Below, piece by piece: positions 1 through 7,463 of a stretch of DNA of 29,934 nt. The notes beneath the pieces are model-generated. The model was not told the DNA's origin, ran no database searches, and worked only from the letters and a program-made list of their open reading frames with translations. Origin of the DNA: JANLSE01 sp038214135 (lineage in GTDB: Bacteria > Chloroflexota > Chloroflexia > Chloroflexales > Roseiflexaceae); the NCBI GenBank assembly GCA_038214135.1, contig JBBQSD010000066.1, forward strand, positions 1 through 29,934, read 5' to 3'. The first letter of the stretch is position 1; every line of letters begins with the position of its first letter. Both the position numbers and the translations under genes were made by a program.

Positions 1-21
1 ATTTTTAATTATTGGCTGCGT

Positions 22-912
22 ATGCAACACCAAGAGATTATCAAGAGTATCATTGTCATGTCTCTCCTCATGCTGACGCGGTGCGGTCAGTCCGATACCC
101 GTCTGCCTGCAGCACCGCTGCCATCGGTGGCGACATCAGCCACCAGCGATGCGACGCTGAGTCCGCTGGGGGCTGACGAGGGTGAGCTTACACCACGCGT
201 GCCGACACCTGTCGTTCCGACACCACCGCTCGTAGCTCCGACGCCCGATGTGTATCAATCCTACCCCGATTATGGCTTGATTGTGCAATTCCAGACCCAG
301 ATCGCCGATCCATCTATCAGCGAACCCGCACGCGAGGTGTTTCGGCGGGCCTTGGAGAACGAACTCCGTGCGGCAGAAGCCCGTGCGACGCGCATTGCTC
401 TTGGTTCACAAACACCGCTCTTTCCTATACCCACGTCCATCCCCATCGTTGGTGAAGCGCCCTTCGTGCTCCCGCGCGGCTTGATGGCAGCTGACGCCGC
501 TTCGGCGATTGATTATCGGAGTATCGCGTGTACGGATCAGATGTGGCAGGATGTGATTGGTGAGTTCTTGATCCAAGTGTACGCCTGCGCGATGCGCGCG
601 GATCTGGGGCAGGGCGTTATCCTCGTGGAAACCTTCCCGGTCGAACAAACCCCAGGAAAGGTGTATGGCCCTCGACCGGCAACGGGCCCATATCCCACAC
701 CCAGACGCGTTGGCCCAGTACGGATTGTCGCGGCGCAGGCACACCAACTTACCATTCAGGCTGACGATGGTACTACCTTTATCTTTGATGTGGATACTTT
801 GCAGTTCATTACGTCAGCGACTGGAACCATCACTCCTGTTCCAACCGCTACTCCTACGGTCGCCGTAACGACAGCTATACCTGCGGATAGCGCACCACCG
901 CACGCACCATAA
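22..912 (+). CDS. Exported Pro/Thr-rich protein, function unknown
   Basis: A 296-residue protein that I do not recognise. It begins with a short hydrophobic stretch (about residues 9-18) followed by Cys-21. The context L-T-R-C is a poor lipobox because Arg precedes the Cys, so either a lipoprotein or a membrane-anchored protein is possible. Residues 25-80 and 270-296 are low-complexity Pro/Thr/Ala linkers, typical of cell-surface proteins in this phylum. Between them is a probably folded part (about 85-260) that contains two further cysteines (Cys-168 and Cys-187 by rough count), a possible disulfide outside the cell. No catalytic motif is visible. The ATG at 22 has no clear ribosome binding site; later in-frame ATGs at 58 and 70 would cut into the signal sequence. 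It converges with the minus-strand DsbA-like gene. That it is exported is likely; its role is unknown. Confidence 0.7.
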   Translation: MQHQEIIKSIIVMSLLMLTRCGQSDTRLPAAPLPSVATSATSDATLSPLGADEGELTPRVPTPVVPTPPLVAPTPDVYQSYPDYGLIVQFQTQIADPSISEPAREVFRRALENELRAAEARATRIALGSQTPLFPIPTSIPIVGEAPFVLPRGLMAADAASAIDYRSIACTDQMWQDVIGEFLIQVYACAMRADLGQGVILVETFPVEQTPGKVYGPRPATGPYPTPRRVGPVRIVAAQAHQLTIQADDGTTFIFDVDTLQFITSATGTITPVPTATPTVAVTTAIPADSAPPHAP

Positions 913-1064
913 CGATGAGTCCTAAGAAATTACTGATTGACGAACAATCGCATGGGTAATTGGGTCTTAGCCATTTTGATTCTGCTGGCAAGGCCACACA
1001 AAATTTGTGCTATCTTTTTGGCAATGGAGAGGCTAGTACAGACTTCCAAAAATTCGTATGCAGT

Positions 1065-1139
1065 TGTCATGCTGAGCGGAGCGAAGCATCTCCGGTTATG
1101 ATGCCAAATCTACGATCCTTCGCTGCGCTCAGGATGACA
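1065..1139. repeat. Dispersed palindromic repeat (MITE/REP-like)
   Basis: The arms 1065-1086 and 1118-1139 are inverted copies that match at 20 of 22 positions, separated by 31 nt. The arm sequence (TGTCATGCTGAGCGGAGCG and its partner ending AGGATGACA) belongs to a repeat type widespread in Chloroflexota and other environmental genomes. Lying between two convergent genes, it could fold in both transcripts and help end transcription. The small frame across it (peptide containing HAERSEASP) is a known kind of false gene call. Confidence 0.75.
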
Positions 1140-1177
1140 TGAATCCTCGGTTTTTTGAGCCGAGCCATACTGGCATA

Positions 1178-1945
1178 TTACTTCAGCGCCGCATCGACCT
1201 GCTGGCGAAACAGCTCATATGGCTGGAATCCAATCAGGCGTTTACCGTTGATATCAAAGACTGGCCGTGAGCGAATACCCGCTTTCGTCGCTGAGTCGTA
1301 GTCGGCTTCGATTTCCGCACGATGCGTTCCGGCCTGCAAGCACTGGCCAAATGCGGTGGTATCCATCTTCAGCGAACCAGCCAACTTGGTGAGCGCCGCA
1401 TCAATATTCGTATATAGATCGCTTTGGCTCTGATAGATCAGTGCCCGCATCTCCCAGAACTTACCCTGATCGCCAGCGCACTCATTCGCCTCGGCAGCCC
1501 GCAGTGAGCCATCGCCAAGTTGCAGCAGGTGCCGATAGATCAGGCGCACTTTGCCTGGTTTGATATAGTTCTCGATCAGCCGTGGCTCGTTCTCCACAAC
1601 GTGGAGCGCACACTGTCCTCAGAAGAAATCCGAGTAGAAGATGATTGTCACCGGGGCGTTCGGGCTACCAAGGTAGTTGTAGCCTTCGGGAGTCCTGCCG
1701 ATGGGGATCGCATCCGATCCAGCTGGTGCAGCCACACTTGGCGCAACATTAGTCGCAGCAATTGGTGGCACATCGGTCGCAGCAGACAAGGTTGGCTGGG
1801 AAGCAGTAGCCACCGTTGGTGGTGCAACCGTCGCCTGGATATCGGTTGGTTCGGGTGCCAGGGTTGGCCGGGCCACTGGCTGAGCAGTGCAGGCAGCCAA
1901 CACAAACAGGGCCATCGCCGCCATAAGGCGGAACAAGCGTACCAT
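1178..1945 (-). CDS. DsbA-like thiol-disulfide oxidoreductase lipoprotein, probable selenoprotein (UGQC active site)
   Basis: Read through one in-frame TGA (1619-1621), this is a 255-residue protein. Residues 1-19 form a lipoprotein signal with lipobox LAAC (Cys-19). Residues 20-88 are an Ala/Pro/Thr linker. The thioredoxin-like domain starts near 90 with GSPNAPVTI and YSDF, as in the DsbA/DsbG/Com1 family. Family members continue with a CxxC motif; here residue 109 is the TGA, followed by Gly, Gln, Cys-112. From EPRLIENY on, the family pattern continues without a gap (GKVRLIYRH, then the AAEANEC and GKFWEM motifs), with Cys-156, Cys-202 and a probable cis-Pro-228 preceded by Arg rather than the usual Thr or Val. 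The TGA thus replaces exactly the nucleophilic cysteine. The ATG at 1945 has GGAG six bases upstream. Expected role: redox of exported cysteines at the membrane surface. Alternatives are a nonsense mutation or a sequencing error. No selenocysteine machinery genes lie in this window. Confidence 0.78.
1592..1606 (-). promoter_or_regulatory. Candidate bacterial SECIS stem-loop
   Basis: On the minus strand, 12 nt after the TGA (1621-1619) comes a perfect 6-bp stem, CTCCAC pairing with GTGGAG, closed by the three-base loop GTT. The loop therefore starts 18 nt after the TGA and its first base is G. This fits the general bacterial SECIS description (apical loop about 16-37 nt after UGA, short loop, G among its first two bases). 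The pairing is seen directly; SelB binding is inferred. There is no obvious bulged U like that in E. coli fdhF. Confidence 0.55.
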
Positions 1946-2106
1946 GTGAACTCCATTCTATAATAGCCGATAGGCCGATAGCCAAGAAACAAAAGAATAA
2001 AAGAACAAAAGGACAAGAGCTTCCCTGCCGCAGTACGGCGCATACATGGATACTCATAAGAGGATACGAAGATCAAGCGCTGGTTGGTTTCATGATCCAG
2101 CATTAC

Positions 2107-2160
2107 CCTCAACCTGCTGCGCTGCCCCTCGCCCAATGGGAGAAGGGCCAGGGGTGAGGG
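2107..2160. repeat. GC-rich REP-like repeat, copy 1
   Basis: Read on the minus strand, this begins CCCTCACCCC and runs through a short palindromic core (ctcccattgggcgag) to end in GCTGCGCAGC-like sequence. The same family appears three more times at 13753-13910. It lies between the M14 gene stop and the DsbA-like gene start and holds no gene. Confidence 0.6.
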
Positions 2161-2183
2161 AATCCGAACAGGATCCAAGCTTA

Positions 2184-3515
2184 TCAGCGAATCTGATGGC
2201 GCAGCGTCGCCGCTGTCGAGCGCTCACGAATCAGCGCAGCCCAACCAAGTGGTTCAAGGCGCACCGTCTGATCTTCGATATAATAGGCCAACACAGCTCG
2301 TTCAAAAATCTGCATTGGGCGGCGGATGCCATCCGCAGCACGGCCATCATATTCATTGGTCAGTGGGTAGCCAAGCACACCAAGCCCATTCAACTCCCAG
2401 TAGGCAGCAAATGCCCCAAAGATGCGGCTCTTCATTGAAGAAAAGCTCAGTGCATCATCAGGCGGCGTGGCATACTGTACATTTGGACCGAGCAGTGCAA
2501 ACTGGCCGAGCAGAGCGGGCTGCACCAAATAGGGGGTGTCGGCCTGATCTGGATGATATTCAAGAACCACGTTGGTGAATGCCTGGCGCACAAGTGCGCC
2601 CTCACGAACCGGTGCTGCCAGCGGTGGCCCAAACATGGCCATACCGCCATGCATCTTCCAGTAGCGCCAGAGAATCGGGTGAACGGGCAGGCCCTGTTCG
2701 ATCCGTGGTTGCGGCAGCGGTAGCAGATCCTCGGCACGGGCGAGTACAGCCTGTACCGCAGCCAGGTTCTGATCGAATTCCGGATCAACGGCACTGATCA
2801 GTTCGGGAATGATTGCCGCGATTCCCAGGCTCGATGCCCAATCGTGCATCCCGCCGGTGATAGTATAGTTATTCCAGAAGCGATCATACTGGTAGCTGCC
2901 AGCATCGGCATAGACTTGTGCGAGGGCAATTGAGGGTGCATATTCGCAGAAGGCCGGAAACACATTCCCAGCATTTGAGTGATAGAATACAACCGCAGAG
3001 GCGTCAAGCAAAAAGTCGCGCACAACCTGACTTTCCACCTCGGAATCTGGGTAGCTGCCGCCTGTATCCGAAACAATCCCACGGGCACCCTGAACCGTCA
3101 CATTCCAATCGTTTTCCGGGCAGGAATCCAGGTTGGTGTTCATATTACGGTTGAGATCAACACCACGGGCATTGAAGCGCGTGCCCAGCGCCAATCCATC
3201 AGGGTTGATCGTTGGCACAATATACAGCCGCACGGAGGCCGGAACTTGCTCGGGGTGGGCACGATAATACGTAGCCAAACTGCTGACGAGTTCATAGGTA
3301 TTGGCCTCTGGCAGGCCGTGTGTATCGCCGATCAATGCTAGCTTGCGTGGCCCATTGCCAATTCGCAGGGCCGTGATTGGGCGACCCTGCACCGATGTGC
3401 CAATTGTCAGATCAACGACATTCGGCGTTGGCGGAGCCTGGGCCAATACATGGATCGGCATGGTGCTTAGGAGCAACAGGGATAGGATGAACAGAGGTGT
3501 TCGTCGGTCGTACAT
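2184..3515 (-). CDS. Secreted M14-family zinc carboxypeptidase
   Basis: A 443-residue exported peptidase. A signal peptide (about 1-26, ending VLAQA) precedes an M14 catalytic domain (about 30-265). Visible active-site elements are the zinc-binding H66/E70 in THGLPE (one residue longer than the textbook HxxE, a spacing I believe is common in this subgroup), NPDG at 104-107, the RFNARGVDLNRN substrate-binding block, the third zinc ligand H179 in FYHS, and the catalytic Glu-238 in IIPEL. All are present, so it should be active. Residues 285-443 form a second module with FGPP and LEYHPD motifs (W/G-rich, reminiscent of LGFP-type surface modules). I place the start at the ATG at 3515: it gives a proper signal peptide and sits 6 nt after an extended -10 (TGGTATAAT), suggesting a leaderless mRNA. 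The upstream GTG at 3548 would add 11 residues. It probably trims cell-wall peptides or scavenges peptides; the substrate is unknown. Confidence 0.88.
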   Translation of the reverse strand: MYDRRTPLFILSLLLLSTMPIHVLAQAPPTPNVVDLTIGTSVQGRPITALRIGNGPRKLALIGDTHGLPEANTYELVSSLATYYRAHPEQVPASVRLYIVPTINPDGLALGTRFNARGVDLNRNMNTNLDSCPENDWNVTVQGARGIVSDTGGSYPDSEVESQVVRDFLLDASAVVFYHSNAGNVFPAFCEYAPSIALAQVYADAGSYQYDRFWNNYTITGGMHDWASSLGIAAIIPELISAVDPEFDQNLAAVQAVLARAEDLLPLPQPRIEQGLPVHPILWRYWKMHGGMAMFGPPLAAPVREGALVRQAFTNVVLEYHPDQADTPYLVQPALLGQFALLGPNVQYATPPDDALSFSSMKSRIFGAFAAYWELNGLGVLGYPLTNEYDGRAADGIRRPMQIFERAVLAYYIEDQTVRLEPLGWAALIRERSTAATLRHQIR

Positions 3516-3530
3516 AAGGGGATTATACCA
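3516..3530 (-). promoter_or_regulatory. Extended -10 promoter of the M14 gene (leaderless)
   Basis: On the minus strand the sequence TGGTATAAT is followed by six bases and then the ATG at 3515. There is no ribosome binding site between, so transcription would start at or within a few bases of the ATG. The same layout precedes the response regulator start at 8267. Confidence 0.5.
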
Positions 3531-3550
3531 CCGAGCAGCGAGAACCAAGT

Positions 3551-3573
3551 ATTCAGGAGTCAGCAGTCAGAAT
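3551..3573. repeat. GGAGTCA-type short repeat, copy 1
   Basis: An ATTC-AGGAGTCAG-CAGTCAG-AAT pattern of heptamer-like units. Related copies lie at 12632-12651 (inverted), 19023-19052 and 22959-22987, always between genes. Confidence 0.6.
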
Positions 3574-3697
3574 ACCCAGAACCGAGAAGCTATCAGCCAT
3601 CAGCCATCAGGAGTTACGAAGTTGCCACAACGACTTTTCGTATGCAGCCGAGGCATGACCAATGGACGCTGGTGAGCCATTATGGTCCATTCAGGAT

Positions 3698-3757
3698 CCA
3701 GGGACAAGAGTCCCTGGCCGAGGGAAAGTTCAGGAAACCGGTCGGCACGGTTTCCTG
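3698..3757 (-). terminator. Two strong hairpins downstream of the helical-protein gene
   Basis: Two perfect stem-loops lie side by side: an 8-bp stem (CCAGGGAC with GTCCCTGG, 4-nt loop, 3698-3717) and a 10-bp stem (CAGGAAACCG with CGGTTTCCTG, 7-nt loop, 3731-3757). They sit 25-84 bases past the stop of the minus-strand gene at 3782. There is no clear U-tract, so they may end transcription, stabilise the 3' end, or simply be a dispersed repeat. Confidence 0.45.
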
Positions 3758-3781
3758 GTGCCTGCCGCGCACAGCGGGGCA

Positions 3782-4489
3782 TTAGACACTTACCCGAACT
3801 GGGTGTTTGGGGTTGAGCAGGGCAATAATCAGGTGATCGGCCTGCTCGAGGCTTTCGATGCAGCGTTGCAGAATCTCGACACCACGCTCATCGAGTGGCA
3901 CGCCCGTCTCCCAATCGCGCAGAATATCGGCGGCGGCACTATAGGCGCGCAGGGTGGCTTGTTGGCCAGGGCTTGAGGGCAGGCGTGCATCAATCGCGGC
4001 AATCAGCAGATCAAGGCGCTTCCTCGTCAACTCCATATTCTGGGAATGTGGCTGAATACGCACATGGCACAGATCAAGCAGTTTCTGCTCTTCTTCGAGG
4101 TAGGCGTGGATATTCGAGAGGCAGGTTCCAAGCTCAATCGATAGTGCATCACCATTATTGCGGACCAGAAGCTTCAGGCCACGTTGGGCTTCTTCACGCA
4201 ACTTGTGCGCCTCATTCATCTCCTCAGAGAAGCCAAGCGTTCGTTCAAACATACGATCCCGGTAGGGCCACAGATTACGCAGTTGGAACACGATCTGGCC
4301 GATTTCGGATGCCTGCGGGCCGCTTGCAAACGCCAGCAACGCCTGGGCCAGCCGTGTCTCCTTCACCACCTGATCACACAGATTACGGATGCGCGGCATC
4401 GTCTGCACAATTGTTGTCAGTGCCGAGGCATAGGCCGCCAGATCATTGCGCAATGCCTGGTTCGCAAACTCGAAGGTGCCCATTGCCAC
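3782..4489 (-). CDS. Helical cytoplasmic protein, function unknown
   Basis: A 235-residue protein that I do not recognise. It has no signal peptide or membrane segment and appears almost entirely alpha-helical, with Leu/Ala/Glu-rich stretches. Likely coiled-coil regions are around 85-105 (EEMNEAHKLREEAQRGLKLL) and 135-170 (EEEQKLLDLCH and on). A region rich in polar helix (about 190-225) ends in a short hydrophobic tail. Scattered Cys (38, 122, 141, 211 by rough count) are not in metal-binding pairs. The GTG at 4489 has GGAG six bases upstream, whereas the ATG at 4483 would have a 12-base gap, so GTG is preferred. It stands alone, transcribed away from the kinase and followed by two hairpins. 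A structural or adaptor role is possible but not shown. Confidence 0.72.
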   Translation of the reverse strand: MAMGTFEFANQALRNDLAAYASALTTIVQTMPRIRNLCDQVVKETRLAQALLAFASGPQASEIGQIVFQLRNLWPYRDRMFERTLGFSEEMNEAHKLREEAQRGLKLLVRNNGDALSIELGTCLSNIHAYLEEEQKLLDLCHVRIQPHSQNMELTRKRLDLLIAAIDARLPSSPGQQATLRAYSAAADILRDWETGVPLDERGVEILQRCIESLEQADHLIIALLNPKHPVRVSV

Positions 4490-4584
4490 TCGTCGCTCCG
4501 TTCACCGGTGAAACATGGATGAGAATATTATGAGGAGTATCGTACCACAACTCTGTATGGAACGATAGCATTAGGCATGGTGTG

Positions 4585-7452
4585 CTATGGCGTACTACTG
4601 ATTGCGACAATAATGCTTCCAGCATTATCGTTATAACAGCCGCCACAGTTGCCATCATTCATCCCCAATCGTAGTTCGCCTGCTTGTTCAGGGAACCATA
4701 CTATCTCGCGGCCAATAGGATGAATCGGGCCATCTTCGATTCTACCGAGCAGGCTGCCGATTGGTATGTCTTTTGATACGGCCCAATCTCGTAATCTGCC
4801 AGCGTAGCCCTCTGGGCCAACATATCGATCATCAAATAAATTATTTATATTTGGTGTCCAGGCTCCACTCACAAACCGGATTGTGACACGTTGCCCACGA
4901 TCAAGGCAGATTCCTGTCCGCATCCAGGGAGTTTGGGCAGAAACGACCACCCGTTGTTCCTTGAGAAGATCGGTCGAACAACTGGTTTTGCGCGCCAGTA
5001 TGCCTGCACCAGCGGCAATACTAACACAGAATACCAGCACTATGACACTGATCATCTCTACTGGCCAGGTACGTTTTATTCGTGCATGGTACTTTTGCAT
5101 AGGGCGATAGCTAGGTGCCATCTTCCGTTCTTGGTATGCACCATATAGTTCGATACTATGTTTTGTCTCATTCAGAAACAAGCAGACCATTGTTCCACTA
5201 CCTAATGAACTCTCGATATCCAATACTGCTCCAAGCATACGCGCCCGCTCACGCATGGAATCCAGCCCAACATGGCCTGGGCATACTGGAAGTGATACTT
5301 CAAACCCACAGCCATTATCGTGAATAGTGACCTGACGATTTCCAGCATCAGAGGCTAACGTTATTGTTACAGCGGTCGGCTGCCCGTGTTGGAGTGCGTT
5401 CGTGATCGCCTGCTCAACCACCCGATAGATATGCAGCGCTGCTGTCGAATCGAGATCATCCCAGGTTCCAGCTACCTCCCAACGCACCGTAACACCCGCA
5501 AGATCACACAATTGCCCAGCCATTGCGCGTAGTGCTGGGAGAAAATGAATACCGCTCAGATCCTGTGGGTTCAACTGCACAATAATCGTCCGCAGATCAT
5601 TGGCAACCTGGGCCGCGTTCTGTTCAATCCATGTGTGAATATGCTGGAGCGCGACTGGCACCTGTGGGCCTGCGACCTGCCGTGCGCGCCCAACCATTAA
5701 TGGCAGGCCACCAAGATAGCCAAGCGCTCGATCATGCAGTTCCAATCCCAAACGGCGGCGTTCACGATCTTCGGCAGCGATCAGTAGGTTTGGTACTTCT
5801 GCCAGACGGCGGATCTGTTCGTGGAACAGCAGCATACGCAGCAGATAATCGCTCAACAATGTGAGCAACTCTGCATCCTGATCATCAAATGGTTCTGCTG
5901 TCATGCGCTGTCCAACCCACAACCAGCCAATTGCGCCATCGCTTCCGAGTAGCTGTGCTAGTGCTGGGCGGGCGGGCAGTTGTGTATTTGGGCATTCCTG
6001 TGCGGCAACAACCCGCATGGTTCCATGTTCAATAATAACAAGATAGCCAGTGCCATAACACGACCAAGCTGCTGCCCATTCTGCCTGGAACGCATCTGCT
6101 GCCATCGCTACCGCAATTTGCAGCGACTGATCGGACGAACGAGCCGCTGCACTCTGGGCCGCAAAATCGTGGGCAATATGATACTGATCCTGGTGTCGCA
6201 GGAAATGAGTGCGAAAGACACGACGAATAGGCGTATCTATATACCAGAACAGGGTTGCCACAAGGACGCTCACCCATATAGTAAGAAACTGCAGCCCATC
6301 GATCACATGGAGCGTAAGTGCCAGAACGATCATAATCACACAGGCAAGTGCCGTACTCACAAACACCATCATCAAGCCACTCAGCACCCAGCCACGGTAG
6401 GCAAATGTCTGATAGCGCAACATGGCGTAGGCCGAACCAGTAATCGCAATTGGCAAGAAGAAAAGAAACGTGATCAATGTTGTTCCAGGTAGAACCCAGC
6501 GAAGGCTGATCATGTACACTGCCGTCGCTAGAACGGGCGGCAGCACACCAATGCTCCAGGAGACAAGGATAATACGCACTTGTGCAATCGTTCTCAGAGT
6601 GCTACCACTGCGAAGAGACCAGATCAGCCGACCAATACAGATTGGCAAGGCACCAAACCAGAGTATTCCATCGATCACAAATGGTTGCACAGTGGAGTTG
6701 AAGGTTGACAGCGGGCCAAGCGGCCAGCCAAAGATGCTGCTGAAGTGTAGCCACAAGCTCACACAAGCAAATGGGTAGGCGGCATATCGCAGTTGTGGCC
6801 AGCGAGCCAGTGGAGCGGGGAATACAAGCGCAAAGTGCAGGGCTGCTGCTCCAATAAGTGAGAGGGCGATATAGATCGTAAATGTATTAAAGACATTGCT
6901 GCCCAGCCATTCTAAGCGATGGTTAATACTAATAATTGCCAGCGCAAGCAAGAAGAATAAGCCAGCCAGAACGCAGTTCGCCTCGGCATGCGGTTGAGCC
7001 AGCAACACAACCAGGGCTAATACCCAGCAGGCCATGCTTACAAACACTAGCGGAAGTTGAATTTGAAGCACCTGCACAGTAGTCAGTGCTGTAACCTGCT
7101 GATCGGGGATTTTGAAGCTTTGGCCATCACGTATCACTAGCAGCGTCACAAACCGCTCTGCAATCGGTCGCTCAAGTGCCTGAGTCAACGCCTGATCCAT
7201 ATGAACGTCACCATCGACCGACACACAATCGCCGGGTTGGAGGAGACGATCAGCCAGAAGTGGCCAGGAGGGCGGGTTGGTTTCCGTTACCGCATCACAT
7301 CCAAGCGGCCCCCACCAGCGTACCAGCGCACCAAAGGTTGGCGTTCCGACCATCTGCTGTGTGCTATTTGTTGCGACAATGCCAGCAACCAGTACATAGC
7401 TTGCAAGTGCAAATAGCAGCCAGGCACGCAATGATAGAACTTGTTTCAGCAT
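4585..7452 (-). CDS. Membrane sensor histidine kinase with C-terminal PA-IL/LecA-like lectin domain
   Basis: A 955-residue kinase. Order: TM helix (8-28); an extracytoplasmic part with a PDZ-like LLQPGDCVSVDG segment (about 35-125); a run of about eight TM helices (130-405); a GAF-like region (430-550); a HisKA_3-type dimerisation helix with the phospho-acceptor His-573 in GLELHDR; and an HATPase domain with Asn-685 and the HDNGCGF G-box at 711-717. It then continues unusually: a further TM helix (799-820) and a domain (835-952) resembling PA-IL/LecA, with TGICL, GPEGY, IGSLLGRI and a calcium-site-like NDGNCGGCYNDNAGS. NarL-type kinases normally end at the ATPase domain. The lectin-like end should lie outside the cell and may sense galactosides or other glycans; the signal is inferred. 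It begins 11 nt after the response regulator stop, so the two are co-transcribed. Confidence 0.88.
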   Translation of the reverse strand: MLKQVLSLRAWLLFALASYVLVAGIVATNSTQQMVGTPTFGALVRWWGPLGCDAVTETNPPSWPLLADRLLQPGDCVSVDGDVHMDQALTQALERPIAERFVTLLVIRDGQSFKIPDQQVTALTTVQVLQIQLPLVFVSMACWVLALVVLLAQPHAEANCVLAGLFFLLALAIISINHRLEWLGSNVFNTFTIYIALSLIGAAALHFALVFPAPLARWPQLRYAAYPFACVSLWLHFSSIFGWPLGPLSTFNSTVQPFVIDGILWFGALPICIGRLIWSLRSGSTLRTIAQVRIILVSWSIGVLPPVLATAVYMISLRWVLPGTTLITFLFFLPIAITGSAYAMLRYQTFAYRGWVLSGLMMVFVSTALACVIMIVLALTLHVIDGLQFLTIWVSVLVATLFWYIDTPIRRVFRTHFLRHQDQYHIAHDFAAQSAAARSSDQSLQIAVAMAADAFQAEWAAAWSCYGTGYLVIIEHGTMRVVAAQECPNTQLPARPALAQLLGSDGAIGWLWVGQRMTAEPFDDQDAELLTLLSDYLLRMLLFHEQIRRLAEVPNLLIAAEDRERRRLGLELHDRALGYLGGLPLMVGRARQVAGPQVPVALQHIHTWIEQNAAQVANDLRTIIVQLNPQDLSGIHFLPALRAMAGQLCDLAGVTVRWEVAGTWDDLDSTAALHIYRVVEQAITNALQHGQPTAVTITLASDAGNRQVTIHDNGCGFEVSLPVCPGHVGLDSMRERARMLGAVLDIESSLGSGTMVCLFLNETKHSIELYGAYQERKMAPSYRPMQKYHARIKRTWPVEMISVIVLVFCVSIAAGAGILARKTSCSTDLLKEQRVVVSAQTPWMRTGICLDRGQRVTIRFVSGAWTPNINNLFDDRYVGPEGYAGRLRDWAVSKDIPIGSLLGRIEDGPIHPIGREIVWFPEQAGELRLGMNDGNCGGCYNDNAGSIIVAISSTP

Positions 7453-7463
7453 GGCGACCTATT

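Noticed and set aside
960..1142. Short frame encoding a peptide with HAERSEASP
   Set aside because: It is the translation of a dispersed palindromic repeat, a known source of false gene calls.
1619..1621. Simple pseudogene explanation of the DsbA-like gene
   Set aside because: The TGA falls exactly at the catalytic Cys, the frame is unbroken and family-like on both sides, and a SECIS-like stem follows. It remains an alternative but is less likely.
1520..1963. Open frame of 147 codons on the plus strand opposite the DsbA-like gene
   Set aside because: It lies antisense to a recognised protein, has Trp/Arg/Ser-rich composition unlike a folded protein, and no ribosome binding site.
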